Positions 1 through 7,247 are shown, counted from the stretch's first letter. The stretch is 15,137 bases of DNA from an uncultured Lachnospiraceae bacterium (GCA_946537585.1 CAMNFX010000009.1:1-15137); one strand, 5' to 3'. Notes: generated by a model from the letters alone, not told the origin. Numbers and translations are program-made.

Positions 1-1371
1 CAGCAGATCCCGGAGTACGTCCCGCCTGCCTGGCAGCCGGAGCGGCATAAAAGCCGCTTCCCCGCATTTATCGGAGGCGTGATCTTCGGCCTTCTGGCAG
101 CCTTTATCGGCACAGTCCTGTGGCGGGGATATTTTTCGATGCCCCTCGGAAGTCTCGGAGTGTTTACGATCCGGATGCCGTACTATAATGATTCTGCAGT
201 CTCCGCCGACGGCAGGCTCAACCAGAAGGAGATCGACCGGAAGATGGAGGAGATCCAGAGCCTGATCGATGCTTCCTACCTGTATGAGCCGGATCCTCAG
301 CGCATCAGCGACGGGATCTTTACGGGCATGCTCTACGGCCTGACGGATCAGGATAAGTACGCGCAGTATTATTCCGTCCGCGCCTTCGAAGAGGAAAATA
401 TGCGCAATAACGGCAGCTACGACGGAATCGGCGTGACGGTCCAGACGGATGAAAAGACCGGAGGTATCCTGGTCATCAGCGTGAATTCCCTCGGACCCGC
501 CAAAAAGGCGGGCATCCAGGTCGATGATATCATCATTGCGGCCGACGGCACCGATATCACCGGCATGTCTCTGGATGAGGCGATCTCGGACCATATCAAG
601 GGCCCGGCCGGGACCAGTGTCGACCTTACGATCTTAAGGGACGGCGAAGAGATCGAGATGACCGTTGACCGTGCCACGATCGTGGATATCACGGTGCGCG
701 GGATCATGATCCCGGATACGGACAAGGGTTATATCAGCATCACCGGCTTCAACCGCACTACGGAGAATGAATTCAAAAAGGTTTGGGACGAACTGGAAGC
801 TTCCGGAGCCACCGGCATGGTCATCGACCTCAGAAACAACGGCGGCGGCGATATGGATGTCTGCCTGCGCATGCTGGACTATATTCTCGGTGACAATATG
901 AGCGTGGTGTCCGGAGAAGGAACAACGGATCAGAAGGACGGCAGGACCCTGCTTTTATCTGTGGAGAGCCGTACAGGGGAGGCGACCCGGTATACGGCAT
1001 CGGACAGGGAGGAGCATCCGCTCCCGATCGTTGTGGTGGTGAACGGCCGCAGCGCTTCCGCTTCGGAGATCTTTACCGGCGTACTGATGGACTACGGCCA
1101 CAGATCTGTCGGCGAGAAGACCTTCGGCAAGGGCATCGTACAGTCCGTGTATCGTCTCAGCGACAAATCCGGCGTCAAGTTCACGACGGATCAGTACAGG
1201 CTTCCGGGCGGTGAGCTGATCCACGGGGTGGGCATTGAGCCGACCGTGACCGAGGAGTTTGTCGATTTTGATGAGGTGACGTCCTCCCTGGTCAACTTCG
1301 CAAGCGGTGAGGAGACCGATATTATGAAGGATAATCAGGTCATGAAGGCGCTTGAGATGCTGGAGGAGTAA
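1..1371 (+). CDS. S41-family C-terminal processing peptidase (CtpA-like), 5' end outside window
   Basis: The reading frame is open from base 1, so the gene almost certainly starts upstream; a GTG at 79 lies inside the membrane segment and is a poor start. Seen in the sequence: a hydrophobic segment encoded at about 70-123 (one N-terminal membrane anchor), then a PDZ domain encoded at about 415-680, then the S41 protease core. The catalytic motif SASASEIF places the nucleophile Ser at 1057-1059, with the general-base Lys at 1129-1131 in FGKG and the conserved Gln at 1141-1143. Family knowledge: these serine/lysine-dyad proteases cleave extracytoplasmic substrates near their C-termini, often in cell-envelope or division control. 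The anchor implies the protease domain faces outward. All catalytic residues are present, so it should be active. The substrate cannot be read from the sequence. The next gene has its own promoter, so this is probably the last gene of an upstream operon. Confidence 0.93.
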   Translation, partial: QQIPEYVPPAWQPERHKSRFPAFIGGVIFGLLAAFIGTVLWRGYFSMPLGSLGVFTIRMPYYNDSAVSADGRLNQKEIDRKMEEIQSLIDASYLYEPDPQRISDGIFTGMLYGLTDQDKYAQYYSVRAFEEENMRNNGSYDGIGVTVQTDEKTGGILVISVNSLGPAKKAGIQVDDIIIAADGTDITGMSLDEAISDHIKGPAGTSVDLTILRDGEEIEMTVDRATIVDITVRGIMIPDTDKGYISITGFNRTTENEFKKVWDELEASGATGMVIDLRNNGGGDMDVCLRMLDYILGDNMSVVSGEGTTDQKDGRTLLLSVESRTGEATRYTASDREEHPLPIVVVVNGRSASASEIFTGVLMDYGHRSVGEKTFGKGIVQSVYRLSDKSGVKFTTDQYRLPGGELIHGVGIEPTVTEEFVDFDEVTSSLVNFASGEETDIMKDNQVMKALEMLEE

Positions 1372-1385
1372 TACCTGCTTATGCA

Positions 1386-1415
1386 TGGACAGTGCAGGGA
1401 GTGCTGTGCTATAAT
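1386..1415 (+). promoter_or_regulatory. Sigma-A-type promoter for hisS-aspS
   Basis: A -35 box TGGACA (1386-1391; 5 of 6 to consensus) and a perfect -10 box TATAAT (1410-1415) are 18 bp apart. Transcription would start near 1422, giving a leader of roughly 90 nt before hisS. This separates hisS-aspS from the upstream peptidase gene. Confidence 0.75.
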
Positions 1416-1426
1416 CTAACAGTTAT

Positions 1427-1497
1427 GCTTGAAACGCTGCCGGCTTCCTCTTAAGGAGCGTGCGGCGTAAGCAATGAAAGGGCCGGCCTTAAGGCCC
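1427..1497 (+). promoter_or_regulatory. Structured 5' leader of hisS (two tandem hairpins)
   Basis: Hairpin 1 spans 1427-1472. GCTT (1427-1430) pairs with AAGC (1469-1472), CGCTGC (1435-1440) with GCGGCG (1462-1467), and GCT/CCT at 1443-1449 (one bulged T) with AGGAGC (1454-1459), closing a CTTA loop. Hairpin 2 spans 1480-1497 and contains the palindrome GGCCTTAAGGCC, ending just before the AGGAG ribosome-binding site at 1500-1504. No T-run follows either hairpin, so neither looks like an intrinsic terminator. No T-box consensus is visible. A translational role is possible because hairpin 2 abuts the ribosome-binding site, but this is inference. Confidence 0.45.
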
Positions 1498-1510
1498 AAA
1501 GGAGATATAT

Positions 1511-2800
1511 ATGGCATTTAATAAAAAACCCGTAACAGGCATGCGCGATATCCTGCCTGCGGAGATGGAGGTCCGGGCTGCATTGCAGCAGACGATCCGG
1601 GAGACTTACCGCAGATACGGATTTACCGAGATCGAGACGCCTGTCGTCGAGCATATCGGCAACCTGACCAGCAAGCAGGGCGGCGAGAACGAGAAGCTGA
1701 TCTTCAAGGTATTAAAGCGCGGTGAAAAGCTTCAGAAGGAGATCGAAGCCTTAAAGAGCGGCGATGCCGAAATGGATACGCTCACGGAAGAAGGCCTCCG
1801 CTACGATCTGACCCTTCCTTTAAGCCGCTATTATGCTGCGAATGCATCAACATTGCCCCAGCCCTTTAAGGCTTTGCAGATCGGACCGGTATTCCGTGCG
1901 GACCGCCCGCAGAAGGGCCGTTTCCGCCAGTTCGTCCAGTGTGATATCGACATCCTCGGAGATGCGACCAACCTTGCGGAGAAGGAGCTCATCCTTGCGA
2001 CTACGGAGGCGCTCGACCGCATCGGTTTTGGCGAGTATCATTACTATATCGTGATCAATGACCGGCGCTTCCTTTTTGAAATGATCCGCTTTGCCGGCCT
2101 TCCCGAAGAGGATGCCGAGGAGATCCTGATCACGCTTGACAAGGCGGACAAGATCGGTGCCGACGGCGTTGACGCGGAGCTTAAGACAGCCGGATATGCG
2201 GATGAGGCGATCGCGAAGCTGCGCGGAATCCTCGACAGCTTCACCGACGGACCGGAGGGCGTGCGTGCCTTTGCCGGAAAGATCGGAACAGAAGAAGCCC
2301 TGGCAGCAGGAGAGAATCTCGCGGACATCATCGAATCCGTCAGCAACCTCGGAGGAAGAGAGATCACGCTCCGCTTTGATCCGACCCTTGTACGCGGCAT
2401 GGGATACTATACGGGCACGATCTTTGAGATCCGGATCGATGCCTTCGGATCCTCGGTCGGCGGCGGCGGACGATATGATAAGATGGTCGGAAAATTCACC
2501 GGTCAGAACGTACCCGCAGTCGGCTTTTCCATCGGCTTTGAGCGCATTATGACGATCCTTATGGAGGGCGATTACCGCAAGCTCCTAAAGGACAGTGAAA
2601 AGAGCGCCTGGCTGATCGAAAAGGGAATGCCGGCGGAACGCCTCAGGGAGATCTTTGAGGAAGCGGGCCGGGAAAGAGCCGCGGGGCATCAGGTCCTGAC
2701 GGTCTGGATGGCAAAGAACAAGAAATTCCAGAAGGAAAACCTTGGCACCCAGGGCTACACCTCCTTCAGGGATATCTATAAAGAAGAGCTGAAGAACTGA
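1511..2800 (+). CDS. hisS: Histidyl-tRNA synthetase (class II), eukaryote-like subtype with short C-terminus
   Basis: The enzyme attaches histidine to tRNA-His in the cytoplasm. The ATG at 1511 has AGGAG at 1500-1504, 6 nt away. Class II motifs are clear: RYDLTLPLSRY (97-107), motif 2 from GPVFRADRPQKG (125-136) through QCDIDILGD (143-151), the histidine-specific LVRGMGYYTG (293-302), and motif 3 PAVGFSIGFERI (335-346). The RYDLT and QCDIDI signatures and the internal VINDRR (181-186) resemble eukaryotic HisRS more than typical bacterial HisRS, which has RPE(G/M)T at the first position. Only about 80 residues follow motif 3, and the region expected to form the anticodon-binding domain looks shortened (GHQVLTVWMAKNKKFQ then a short tail). 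aspS follows after 17 nt, so the two are one operon. HisZ, the catalytically dead paralogue, is unlikely because the HisRS signature residues are intact. Confidence 0.94.
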   Translation: MAFNKKPVTGMRDILPAEMEVRAALQQTIRETYRRYGFTEIETPVVEHIGNLTSKQGGENEKLIFKVLKRGEKLQKEIEALKSGDAEMDTLTEEGLRYDLTLPLSRYYAANASTLPQPFKALQIGPVFRADRPQKGRFRQFVQCDIDILGDATNLAEKELILATTEALDRIGFGEYHYYIVINDRRFLFEMIRFAGLPEEDAEEILITLDKADKIGADGVDAELKTAGYADEAIAKLRGILDSFTDGPEGVRAFAGKIGTEEALAAGENLADIIESVSNLGGREITLRFDPTLVRGMGYYTGTIFEIRIDAFGSSVGGGGRYDKMVGKFTGQNVPAVGFSIGFERIMTILMEGDYRKLLKDSEKSAWLIEKGMPAERLREIFEEAGRERAAGHQVLTVWMAKNKKFQKENLGTQGYTSFRDIYKEELKN

Positions 2801-2817
2801 TAATAAGGAGCAAAACT

Positions 2818-4623
2818 ATGGCAGAGAGCATGCAGGGCCTCAAAAGGACCGCAAGATGCGCAGAATTTTCAATAGAGGATATCGGCAGAGAAGTGACCGT
2901 GATGGGCTGGGTCCAGAAGACCCGCAACAAGGGCGGCCTGATCTTCACCGATGTCCGTGACAGAAGCGGTATCATCCAGGTGATCTTCGAGGAGGATATC
3001 TGCGGCAGTGAGATGTTCGCCAAGGCGGCAACACTGCACAACGAGTACTGTGTCGCAGTGACCGGCAATATCCGCAGCCGCGGCAAGGATGTCAACAAGG
3101 AGATCGCCACGGGCGCCATCGAGGTGGAAGCCCTTTCCTTACGTATCTTGAGTGAGGCGGCAACGCTTCCTTTCCAGATCGAGGACGAGACCAACACCCG
3201 TGAGGAGCTCCGCTTAAAGTACAGATATCTCGATCTCCGCCGGGCACCGCTGCAGCGCAACATCGCCCTTCGTTCCAGACTTGCGATCAGCGTCCGCAAC
3301 TACATGGCCGAGCAGGGCTTCCTCGAGATCGAGACGCCGACCTTTATCAAGTCTACGCCGGAAGGCGCCCGTGACTACCTGGTTCCCTCCCGTGTCCATC
3401 AGGGAGAGTTCTATGCGCTTCCGCAGTCCCCGCAGCTTCTGAAGCAGCTGCTCATGGTCTCCGGATTTGACAGGTACTTCCAGCTTGCGCGCTGCTATCG
3501 TGATGAGGACTTGAGAGCGGACCGCCAGCCGGAGTTCACCCAGATCGACATGGAGCTTTCCTTTGCCGATGTGGATACCGTTATCGGTGTCAATGAAGGT
3601 CTTTTAAAGCGTATCTTCAAGGAAGTGCTGGATGTGGATGTGGAGCTTCCCATCCGCCGCATGACCTGGCAGACCGCCATGGATGTCTACGGCTCCGATA
3701 AGCCGGACCTTCGTTTTGACCTGCCCATCGTGGATGTTTCCGAGGTCGTAAAGGGCAGTGAATTCGCGGTCTTCAAGTCCGCGCTTGAAAACAAGGGCGC
3801 CGTCCGCGGCATCCGTGTTCCCGGACAGGGACATATGCCGAGAAAGAAGATCGATGCCCTCACCGATGTCGCAAAATATTACGGAGGCAAGGGCCTCGCA
3901 TGGCTCTGTGTCAATGCAGCCGATGACGGCGGTCACAAGAGCTCCTTTGCGAAGTTCATGAAGCCGGAAGAGATCGACGCGATCATTAAGGCTATGGGCG
4001 CTGAGGCAGGAGACCTCCTGGTGTTTGCAGCAGACAAGCTGGATGTTGTCCGGAATGTCCTCGGAAACGTCCGTCTCGAGCTTGGCCGTACGCTGGACCT
4101 GATCGATAAGTCCGCATGGAAGTTCCTGTGGGTGACCGAGTTCCCGCTTTTGGAGTGGAGCGAGGAGGAGCAGCGCTACACCGCAATGCACCATCCCTTT
4201 ACCGCACCGATGGACGAGGACTGGCAGTACATTGATTCCGATCCGGGACGCGTCCGCGCCAAGGCTTATGATATCGTTCTGAACGGCACCGAGATCGGCG
4301 GCGGATCCGTACGTATCCATCAGGCGGATGTTCAGGAGAAGATGCTGGAAGTCCTGGGCTTTACGAAGGAGAAGGCAAACGAGCAGTTCGGCTTCCTTCT
4401 CGAGGCCTTCAAATACGGTGTGCCGCCTCATGCCGGACTTGCCTATGGCCTGGACCGTGTGGCCATGTGGATGGCAGGCGCGGAGAGCATCCGCGACGTC
4501 ATGGCGTTCCCGAAGCTTAAAGACGCTTCCGATGCGATGATGGGCGCGCCGGCTCCCGTGGATCCGAAGCAGCTGGAGGACCTCGGCATCGGCATCACAG
4601 TGAAGGAAGAAGAAAAAGACTGA
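2818..4623 (+). CDS. aspS: Aspartyl-tRNA synthetase, bacterial type with GAD insert
   Basis: The enzyme charges tRNA-Asp with aspartate; some bacterial forms also mischarge tRNA-Asn for the transamidation route. The ATG is preceded by AAGGAG at 2805-2810. Domain order: OB-fold anticodon-binding domain (about 1-110), class II core starting near 140 (RYLDLRR at 136-142), motif 2 from FDRYFQLARCYRDEDLRADR (217-236), the bacterial GAD insert (about 290-425), and motif 3 GLAYGLDRVAMW (540-551). The 601-residue length is normal for bacterial AspRS, against about 430 for the archaeal type. In the anticodon-binding loop, Lys38 occupies the position where discriminating enzymes often have Leu and many non-discriminating ones have His, so tRNA specificity cannot be assigned. 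It is the second gene of the hisS-aspS operon. Confidence 0.96.
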   Translation: MAESMQGLKRTARCAEFSIEDIGREVTVMGWVQKTRNKGGLIFTDVRDRSGIIQVIFEEDICGSEMFAKAATLHNEYCVAVTGNIRSRGKDVNKEIATGAIEVEALSLRILSEAATLPFQIEDETNTREELRLKYRYLDLRRAPLQRNIALRSRLAISVRNYMAEQGFLEIETPTFIKSTPEGARDYLVPSRVHQGEFYALPQSPQLLKQLLMVSGFDRYFQLARCYRDEDLRADRQPEFTQIDMELSFADVDTVIGVNEGLLKRIFKEVLDVDVELPIRRMTWQTAMDVYGSDKPDLRFDLPIVDVSEVVKGSEFAVFKSALENKGAVRGIRVPGQGHMPRKKIDALTDVAKYYGGKGLAWLCVNAADDGGHKSSFAKFMKPEEIDAIIKAMGAEAGDLLVFAADKLDVVRNVLGNVRLELGRTLDLIDKSAWKFLWVTEFPLLEWSEEEQRYTAMHHPFTAPMDEDWQYIDSDPGRVRAKAYDIVLNGTEIGGGSVRIHQADVQEKMLEVLGFTKEKANEQFGFLLEAFKYGVPPHAGLAYGLDRVAMWMAGAESIRDVMAFPKLKDASDAMMGAPAPVDPKQLEDLGIGITVKEEEKD

Positions 4624-4655
4624 TCGACAATGCGGATATTCCGTGAGGAAAATGC

Positions 4656-5240
4656 ATGAGCAAGCGTGAATTCTTGAGTAAACTGAGAGAGTATCTGGCC
4701 TATGAGCTGCCGGAAAGGTATGTGCAGAAGAATCTGAATTATTATTCGGATTATATCGACACAGAGGTTTCCGGCGGCAAGAGCCTGCCTGCCGTTCTTG
4801 ATGATCTGGGCGATCCGCAGCTGATCGCGCGCAGCATTATTGACGCGGCAAAGAGCGGCTCGGACGGGATCCCCTATACCGAGGACGATGAGGATTTCAG
4901 CAGGGAGATCTACGGCAGCGGAAGCGGACCGAGGACGGAAAGCTCCTGGGGATCCGGAAGCTCCGGTACAGGCTCCTACAGCGGACAGAACGGCAATTAC
5001 GGAAGGGAGCAGTCTGATCCTTACAGCCAAAGGCGTTCCGATCCCTACGGGAGGGAGTCTGAGAGCGGCTTCCCCGGCTTTCATGTCTATAACATGGGCT
5101 GCTTTACCGGGATCCTGTTCCTGCTGATCCTTCTGTGCGTATTCTCCCTGATCGGAGCTCTCCTGGGAGCCTTAAGCCCCCTGCTTGCGCCGCTTGCCAT
5201 GGCTTTTCTGGTCATGTGGCTTCTGAATCGGAGACGATGA
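4656..5240 (+). CDS. HAAS/DUF1700-type small membrane protein
   Basis: A 194-aa protein with GAGGA at 4645-4649, 6 nt before the ATG. Residues 1-65 match the HAAS (DUF1700-like) pattern: a start of the form MSKREFLSKLREYL, a YYSDYID turn, and an LGDP motif at 51-54. Residues 87-140 are a low-complexity linker rich in Gly, Ser, Tyr, Arg and Pro, probably disordered. Residues about 148-191 are strongly hydrophobic and could form two membrane helices, ending in NRRR. Known for the family: such domains often sit next to a PadR-type regulator and are thought to act in membrane signalling or as transmembrane anti-regulator-like modules. No PadR gene is visible here. The TGA overlaps an ATG by 4 bp at the rdgB junction, so the two genes are probably translationally linked. 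The function is unknown. Confidence 0.8.
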   Translation: MSKREFLSKLREYLAYELPERYVQKNLNYYSDYIDTEVSGGKSLPAVLDDLGDPQLIARSIIDAAKSGSDGIPYTEDDEDFSREIYGSGSGPRTESSWGSGSSGTGSYSGQNGNYGREQSDPYSQRRSDPYGRESESGFPGFHVYNMGCFTGILFLLILLCVFSLIGALLGALSPLLAPLAMAFLVMWLLNRRR

Positions 5241-5242
5241 CT

Positions 5243-5872
5243 ATGCGTATTATTTTTGCGACCGGCAATGCCGGCAAGATGCGGGAGATCCGGGATATCC
5301 TGGCGGATGTGGATGCAGATGTATATTCTCTGAAGGATCTGGGATTAAAGTCAGAAGCCGAGGAGACAGGAGAGACCTTTGCGGAAAATGCCGTGATCAA
5401 GGTGCGGGAGATCTATGACATCCTTTCTCCCAAGGGGGAAATGAAGGATACCCTGATCATGGCGGATGACAGCGGCCTTTGCATCGACTGTATGGGAGGC
5501 GCTCCCGGAGTGCATTCCGCAAGGTTTATGGGACACGATACCGATTATAAGATCAAAAATGCCGCGATCCTTGATGCGATGAAGGCTGTTCCGGAGGAAA
5601 AACGCGGAGCTGCTTTCGTGTGTCATATTGCGGCGATCGATGAAAACGGGAGGATCTGGAACGCGGAGGATGAGATGCGCGGGAGTATTTCCCATGAGCC
5701 TAAGGGAAAGGAAGGCTTCGGATATGATCCGATCTTCTATCTTCCCGAAATGGGATGTACCTCAGGCGAGCTCAGCGAGGAGGAAAAAAACAGGATCTCC
5801 CATCGCGGAAAGGTGCTCCGCATCATGAAGGGGATCCTGTATAAGGACGGTATTATTCAGCTGAAGGTCTGA
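5243..5872 (+). CDS. rdgB: XTP/dITP diphosphatase (RdgB/HAM1 family)
   Basis: This enzyme hydrolyses non-canonical purine triphosphates (dITP, ITP, XTP) to monophosphates and so keeps deaminated bases out of DNA and RNA. Family signatures from the 5243 start: FATGNAGKMREI (5-16), the acidic metal-binding DDSGLCID (75-82), GAPGVHSARF (86-95), GFGYDPIF (158-165) and SHRGK (186-190). The 209-aa length is normal. The frame is open back to 5135, but that part overlaps the upstream gene and lacks family character. ATG 5243 sits 9 nt after GGAG (5230-5233); ATG 5237 sits only 3 nt after it, though it makes the ATGA overlap. I prefer 5243, with 5237 possible. The 3' end overlaps the convergent methyltransferase gene by 20 bp. 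Confidence 0.94.
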   Translation: MRIIFATGNAGKMREIRDILADVDADVYSLKDLGLKSEAEETGETFAENAVIKVREIYDILSPKGEMKDTLIMADDSGLCIDCMGGAPGVHSARFMGHDTDYKIKNAAILDAMKAVPEEKRGAAFVCHIAAIDENGRIWNAEDEMRGSISHEPKGKEGFGYDPIFYLPEMGCTSGELSEEEKNRISHRGKVLRIMKGILYKDGIIQLKV

Positions 5873-7028
5873 CGGCCGGGGGCTTTGGCCCCAGGTAGCT
5901 GTAGAAATAGGTCTTCATCATGCCGTTATAGATCTTGCGGTTCTTATCCGCCTTGCGGCCGAGGTATTTTTCCGCATCCTCCCAGGCGGTGATGAGATAC
6001 ATGCTCCAGTCATCGAGGGCGGCATAACGCTTTCCAAGAGTACGGTAGAGCTCCGGCAGGTCCTTCTTATCCTCGAGGCGCTCGCCGTAGGGCGGGTTGG
6101 TGATGATAAAGCCGTACTTCTTCGGATGGCTTAAGAGCGCCGCGTCGCGCTGCTGCAGATGGATCAGCTCCTGGACGCCTGCCAGCTTAGCATTTTCGCG
6201 GGCAGCTTTCAGAGCTTCCGCATCAATATCATATCCCTGAATATCCGGACGGTCCGACAGTTTCCTGAGGCCGTCCGCTTTTTTATCTCTGGCCTCGTCA
6301 TAGGCGTCGTACCAGAGCTGCTTTTCCATGAGGTTTTTCCAGCGGGTCGCGCTGAAATTGCGCTCCATGCCCGGTGCGATATCCGCTGCCATCATGGCAG
6401 CTTCGATGCAGAAGGTGCCTGAGCCGCAGAAGGGATCCACCAGGATCCGCTCCCGGTTCCAGGGAGTCAGCATGATCAGAGCGGAGGCAAGCGTTTCCGT
6501 GATCGGAGCCGTGACGGTCATCTTCCGGTAACCGCGCTTATGCAGGCTCTCGCCGCTCGTATCCATACCGATCGTGATCTTATCCTTGTAGGCTGCGACT
6601 CTTAGGGCATAGTCCGCACCGCTCATCGGAAGGCGCTCGCCTTCCCGGCGGTATGCCTTCTGGAGACGGCGCACGACCGCCTTCTGGATGATCGTCTGGA
6701 AATCCTTGGGGGAAAACAGCTTTGATTTGACGGAGTTGGCCTTTGCCACCCAGAAACGGGCGTCCCAGGGGATCAGGTCCTCCCAGCTTAAGGCATACAC
6801 GGCTTCGAAAAGCTCGTCCCAGGTCCTGGCTTCAAACTCGGCAGCCTTTAAGAGCACCCGTTCCGTCGTGCGGAGAAAGATATTGCTTCGCGCGATCGCT
6901 CTCTCGTCTCCGCTGAAAACGACCTTGCCGTCGGAGACCTCCGTGATTTCATAACCAAGCTGCTGTATCTCTTTTTTTGTACATGCCTCCGTACCGAAAT
7001 GGCACGGGGCGATCAGTTCGTATTTCAT
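5853..7028 (-). CDS. THUMP-domain class I SAM-dependent rRNA methyltransferase (RlmL-N/YpsC-like)
   Basis: A 391-aa predicted 23S rRNA guanine-N2 methyltransferase. The start MKYELIAPCHFGTEA matches the usual N-terminus of this family. A THUMP RNA-binding domain occupies about residues 45-155. The conserved HKRGYR (163-168) leads into a Rossmann methyltransferase fold with SAM-binding motif DPFCGSGT (198-205), the acidic GYDID (265-269) at the end of strand 2, and the catalytic NPPYGER (311-317) typical of exocyclic amino methylation. The length is that of the stand-alone Gram-positive form; the longer E. coli RlmL carries an extra RlmK module. The exact target base is inferred from the family. 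It runs against its neighbours. No Shine-Dalgarno precedes the ATG, and the promoter lies so close that the mRNA may be leaderless. The C-terminal codons carry a GGGGC/GCCCC hairpin (5879-5892) without a T-run. Confidence 0.92.
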   Translation of the reverse strand: MKYELIAPCHFGTEACTKKEIQQLGYEITEVSDGKVVFSGDERAIARSNIFLRTTERVLLKAAEFEARTWDELFEAVYALSWEDLIPWDARFWVAKANSVKSKLFSPKDFQTIIQKAVVRRLQKAYRREGERLPMSGADYALRVAAYKDKITIGMDTSGESLHKRGYRKMTVTAPITETLASALIMLTPWNRERILVDPFCGSGTFCIEAAMMAADIAPGMERNFSATRWKNLMEKQLWYDAYDEARDKKADGLRKLSDRPDIQGYDIDAEALKAARENAKLAGVQELIHLQQRDAALLSHPKKYGFIITNPPYGERLEDKKDLPELYRTLGKRYAALDDWSMYLITAWEDAEKYLGRKADKNRKIYNGMMKTYFYSYLGPKPPAVRPSAE

Positions 7029-7035
7029 AAATAAA

Positions 7036-7064
7036 ACTATACAGTTTCATGGGATCGATGTCAA
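7036..7064 (-). promoter_or_regulatory. Sigma-A promoter for the methyltransferase gene, predicted leaderless
   Basis: On the minus strand a perfect -35 TTGACA (7064-7059) and a -10 TATAGT (7041-7036; 5 of 6) are separated by exactly 17 bp. The expected start point, 6-8 nt beyond the -10, falls at about 7028-7030, which is the A of the ATG (7028) or 1-2 bases before it. No purine-rich ribosome-binding site lies between. Confidence 0.8.
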
Positions 7065-7073
7065 TAAAACCGG

Positions 7074-7113
7074 TTTGAGCAAGCTCAAGTCACACCTGTC
7101 CATTTTGTAAGAG
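7074..7113 (+). repeat. 40-bp direct repeat, copy 1
   Basis: Identical over 40 bases to 7248-7287. The unit starts with the near-palindrome TTTGAGCAAGCTCAA, continues with GTCACACCTGTCC, and ends GTAAGAG. Identity stops sharply at both ends (flanking bases differ), and the copies start 174 bp apart. This copy begins 10 bp upstream of the methyltransferase -35 box. Confidence 0.95.
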
Positions 7114-7247
7114 GAGGTATGAGCTCACGGATGATTCCGCGCTGCGCGCTCTCATCATCCTCAAACGGAATTCGAAAATCGCCCTGCTCATTCTTCGCAG
7201 TGCTTTTTTTCTCATTCCGTTTGCCTTCCAAAATGTCCATGTGTGAC
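7089..7247. repeat. MITE-like or structured element with imperfect terminal inverted repeats
   Basis: The 159-bp stretch begins GTCACACCTGTCCATTTTG and ends CAAAATGTCCATGTGTGAC; these ends are imperfect inverted repeats (about 19 bases, 4 mismatches). TTTGAGCAAGCTCAA flanks it on both sides (7074-7088 and 7248-7262). Inside are two nested hairpins. Arm A is GGATGAT (7129-7135) with ATCATCC (7154-7160), plus an inner GCGC/GCGC. Arm B is CAAACGGAAT (7162-7171) with ATTCCGTTTG (7214-7223). The whole could fold as a three-way junction. It has no convincing coding capacity. It could be a small non-autonomous element, a structured RNA, or a remnant of a tandem insertion; the sequence alone does not decide. 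Confidence 0.6.
7181..7210 (+). terminator. Terminator-like hairpin with T7 inside the repeat element
   Basis: GCCCTGC (7181-7187) pairs with GCAGTGC (7197-7203), 6 of 7 pairs with one C-T mismatch and a 9-nt loop, directly followed by seven T (7204-7210). It would stop rightward transcription before the pgk promoter. The stem is modest. Confidence 0.4.

Noticed and set aside
1416..1510. T-box riboswitch before hisS
   Set aside because: Too short, with no T-box consensus and no terminator/antiterminator pair with a T-run.
3604..4431. 275-aa ORF antisense to aspS
   Set aside because: Shadow of aspS; long antisense frames are expected in GC-biased coding DNA.
5135..5242. N-terminal extension of rdgB
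   Set aside because: It overlaps the membrane-protein gene, lacks family similarity, and a good ribosome-binding site lies just before 5243.
5879..5892. GGGGC/GCCCC hairpin as terminator for rdgB or the methyltransferase
   Set aside because: Five-pair stem with no T-run on either strand, lying within the methyltransferase coding region.
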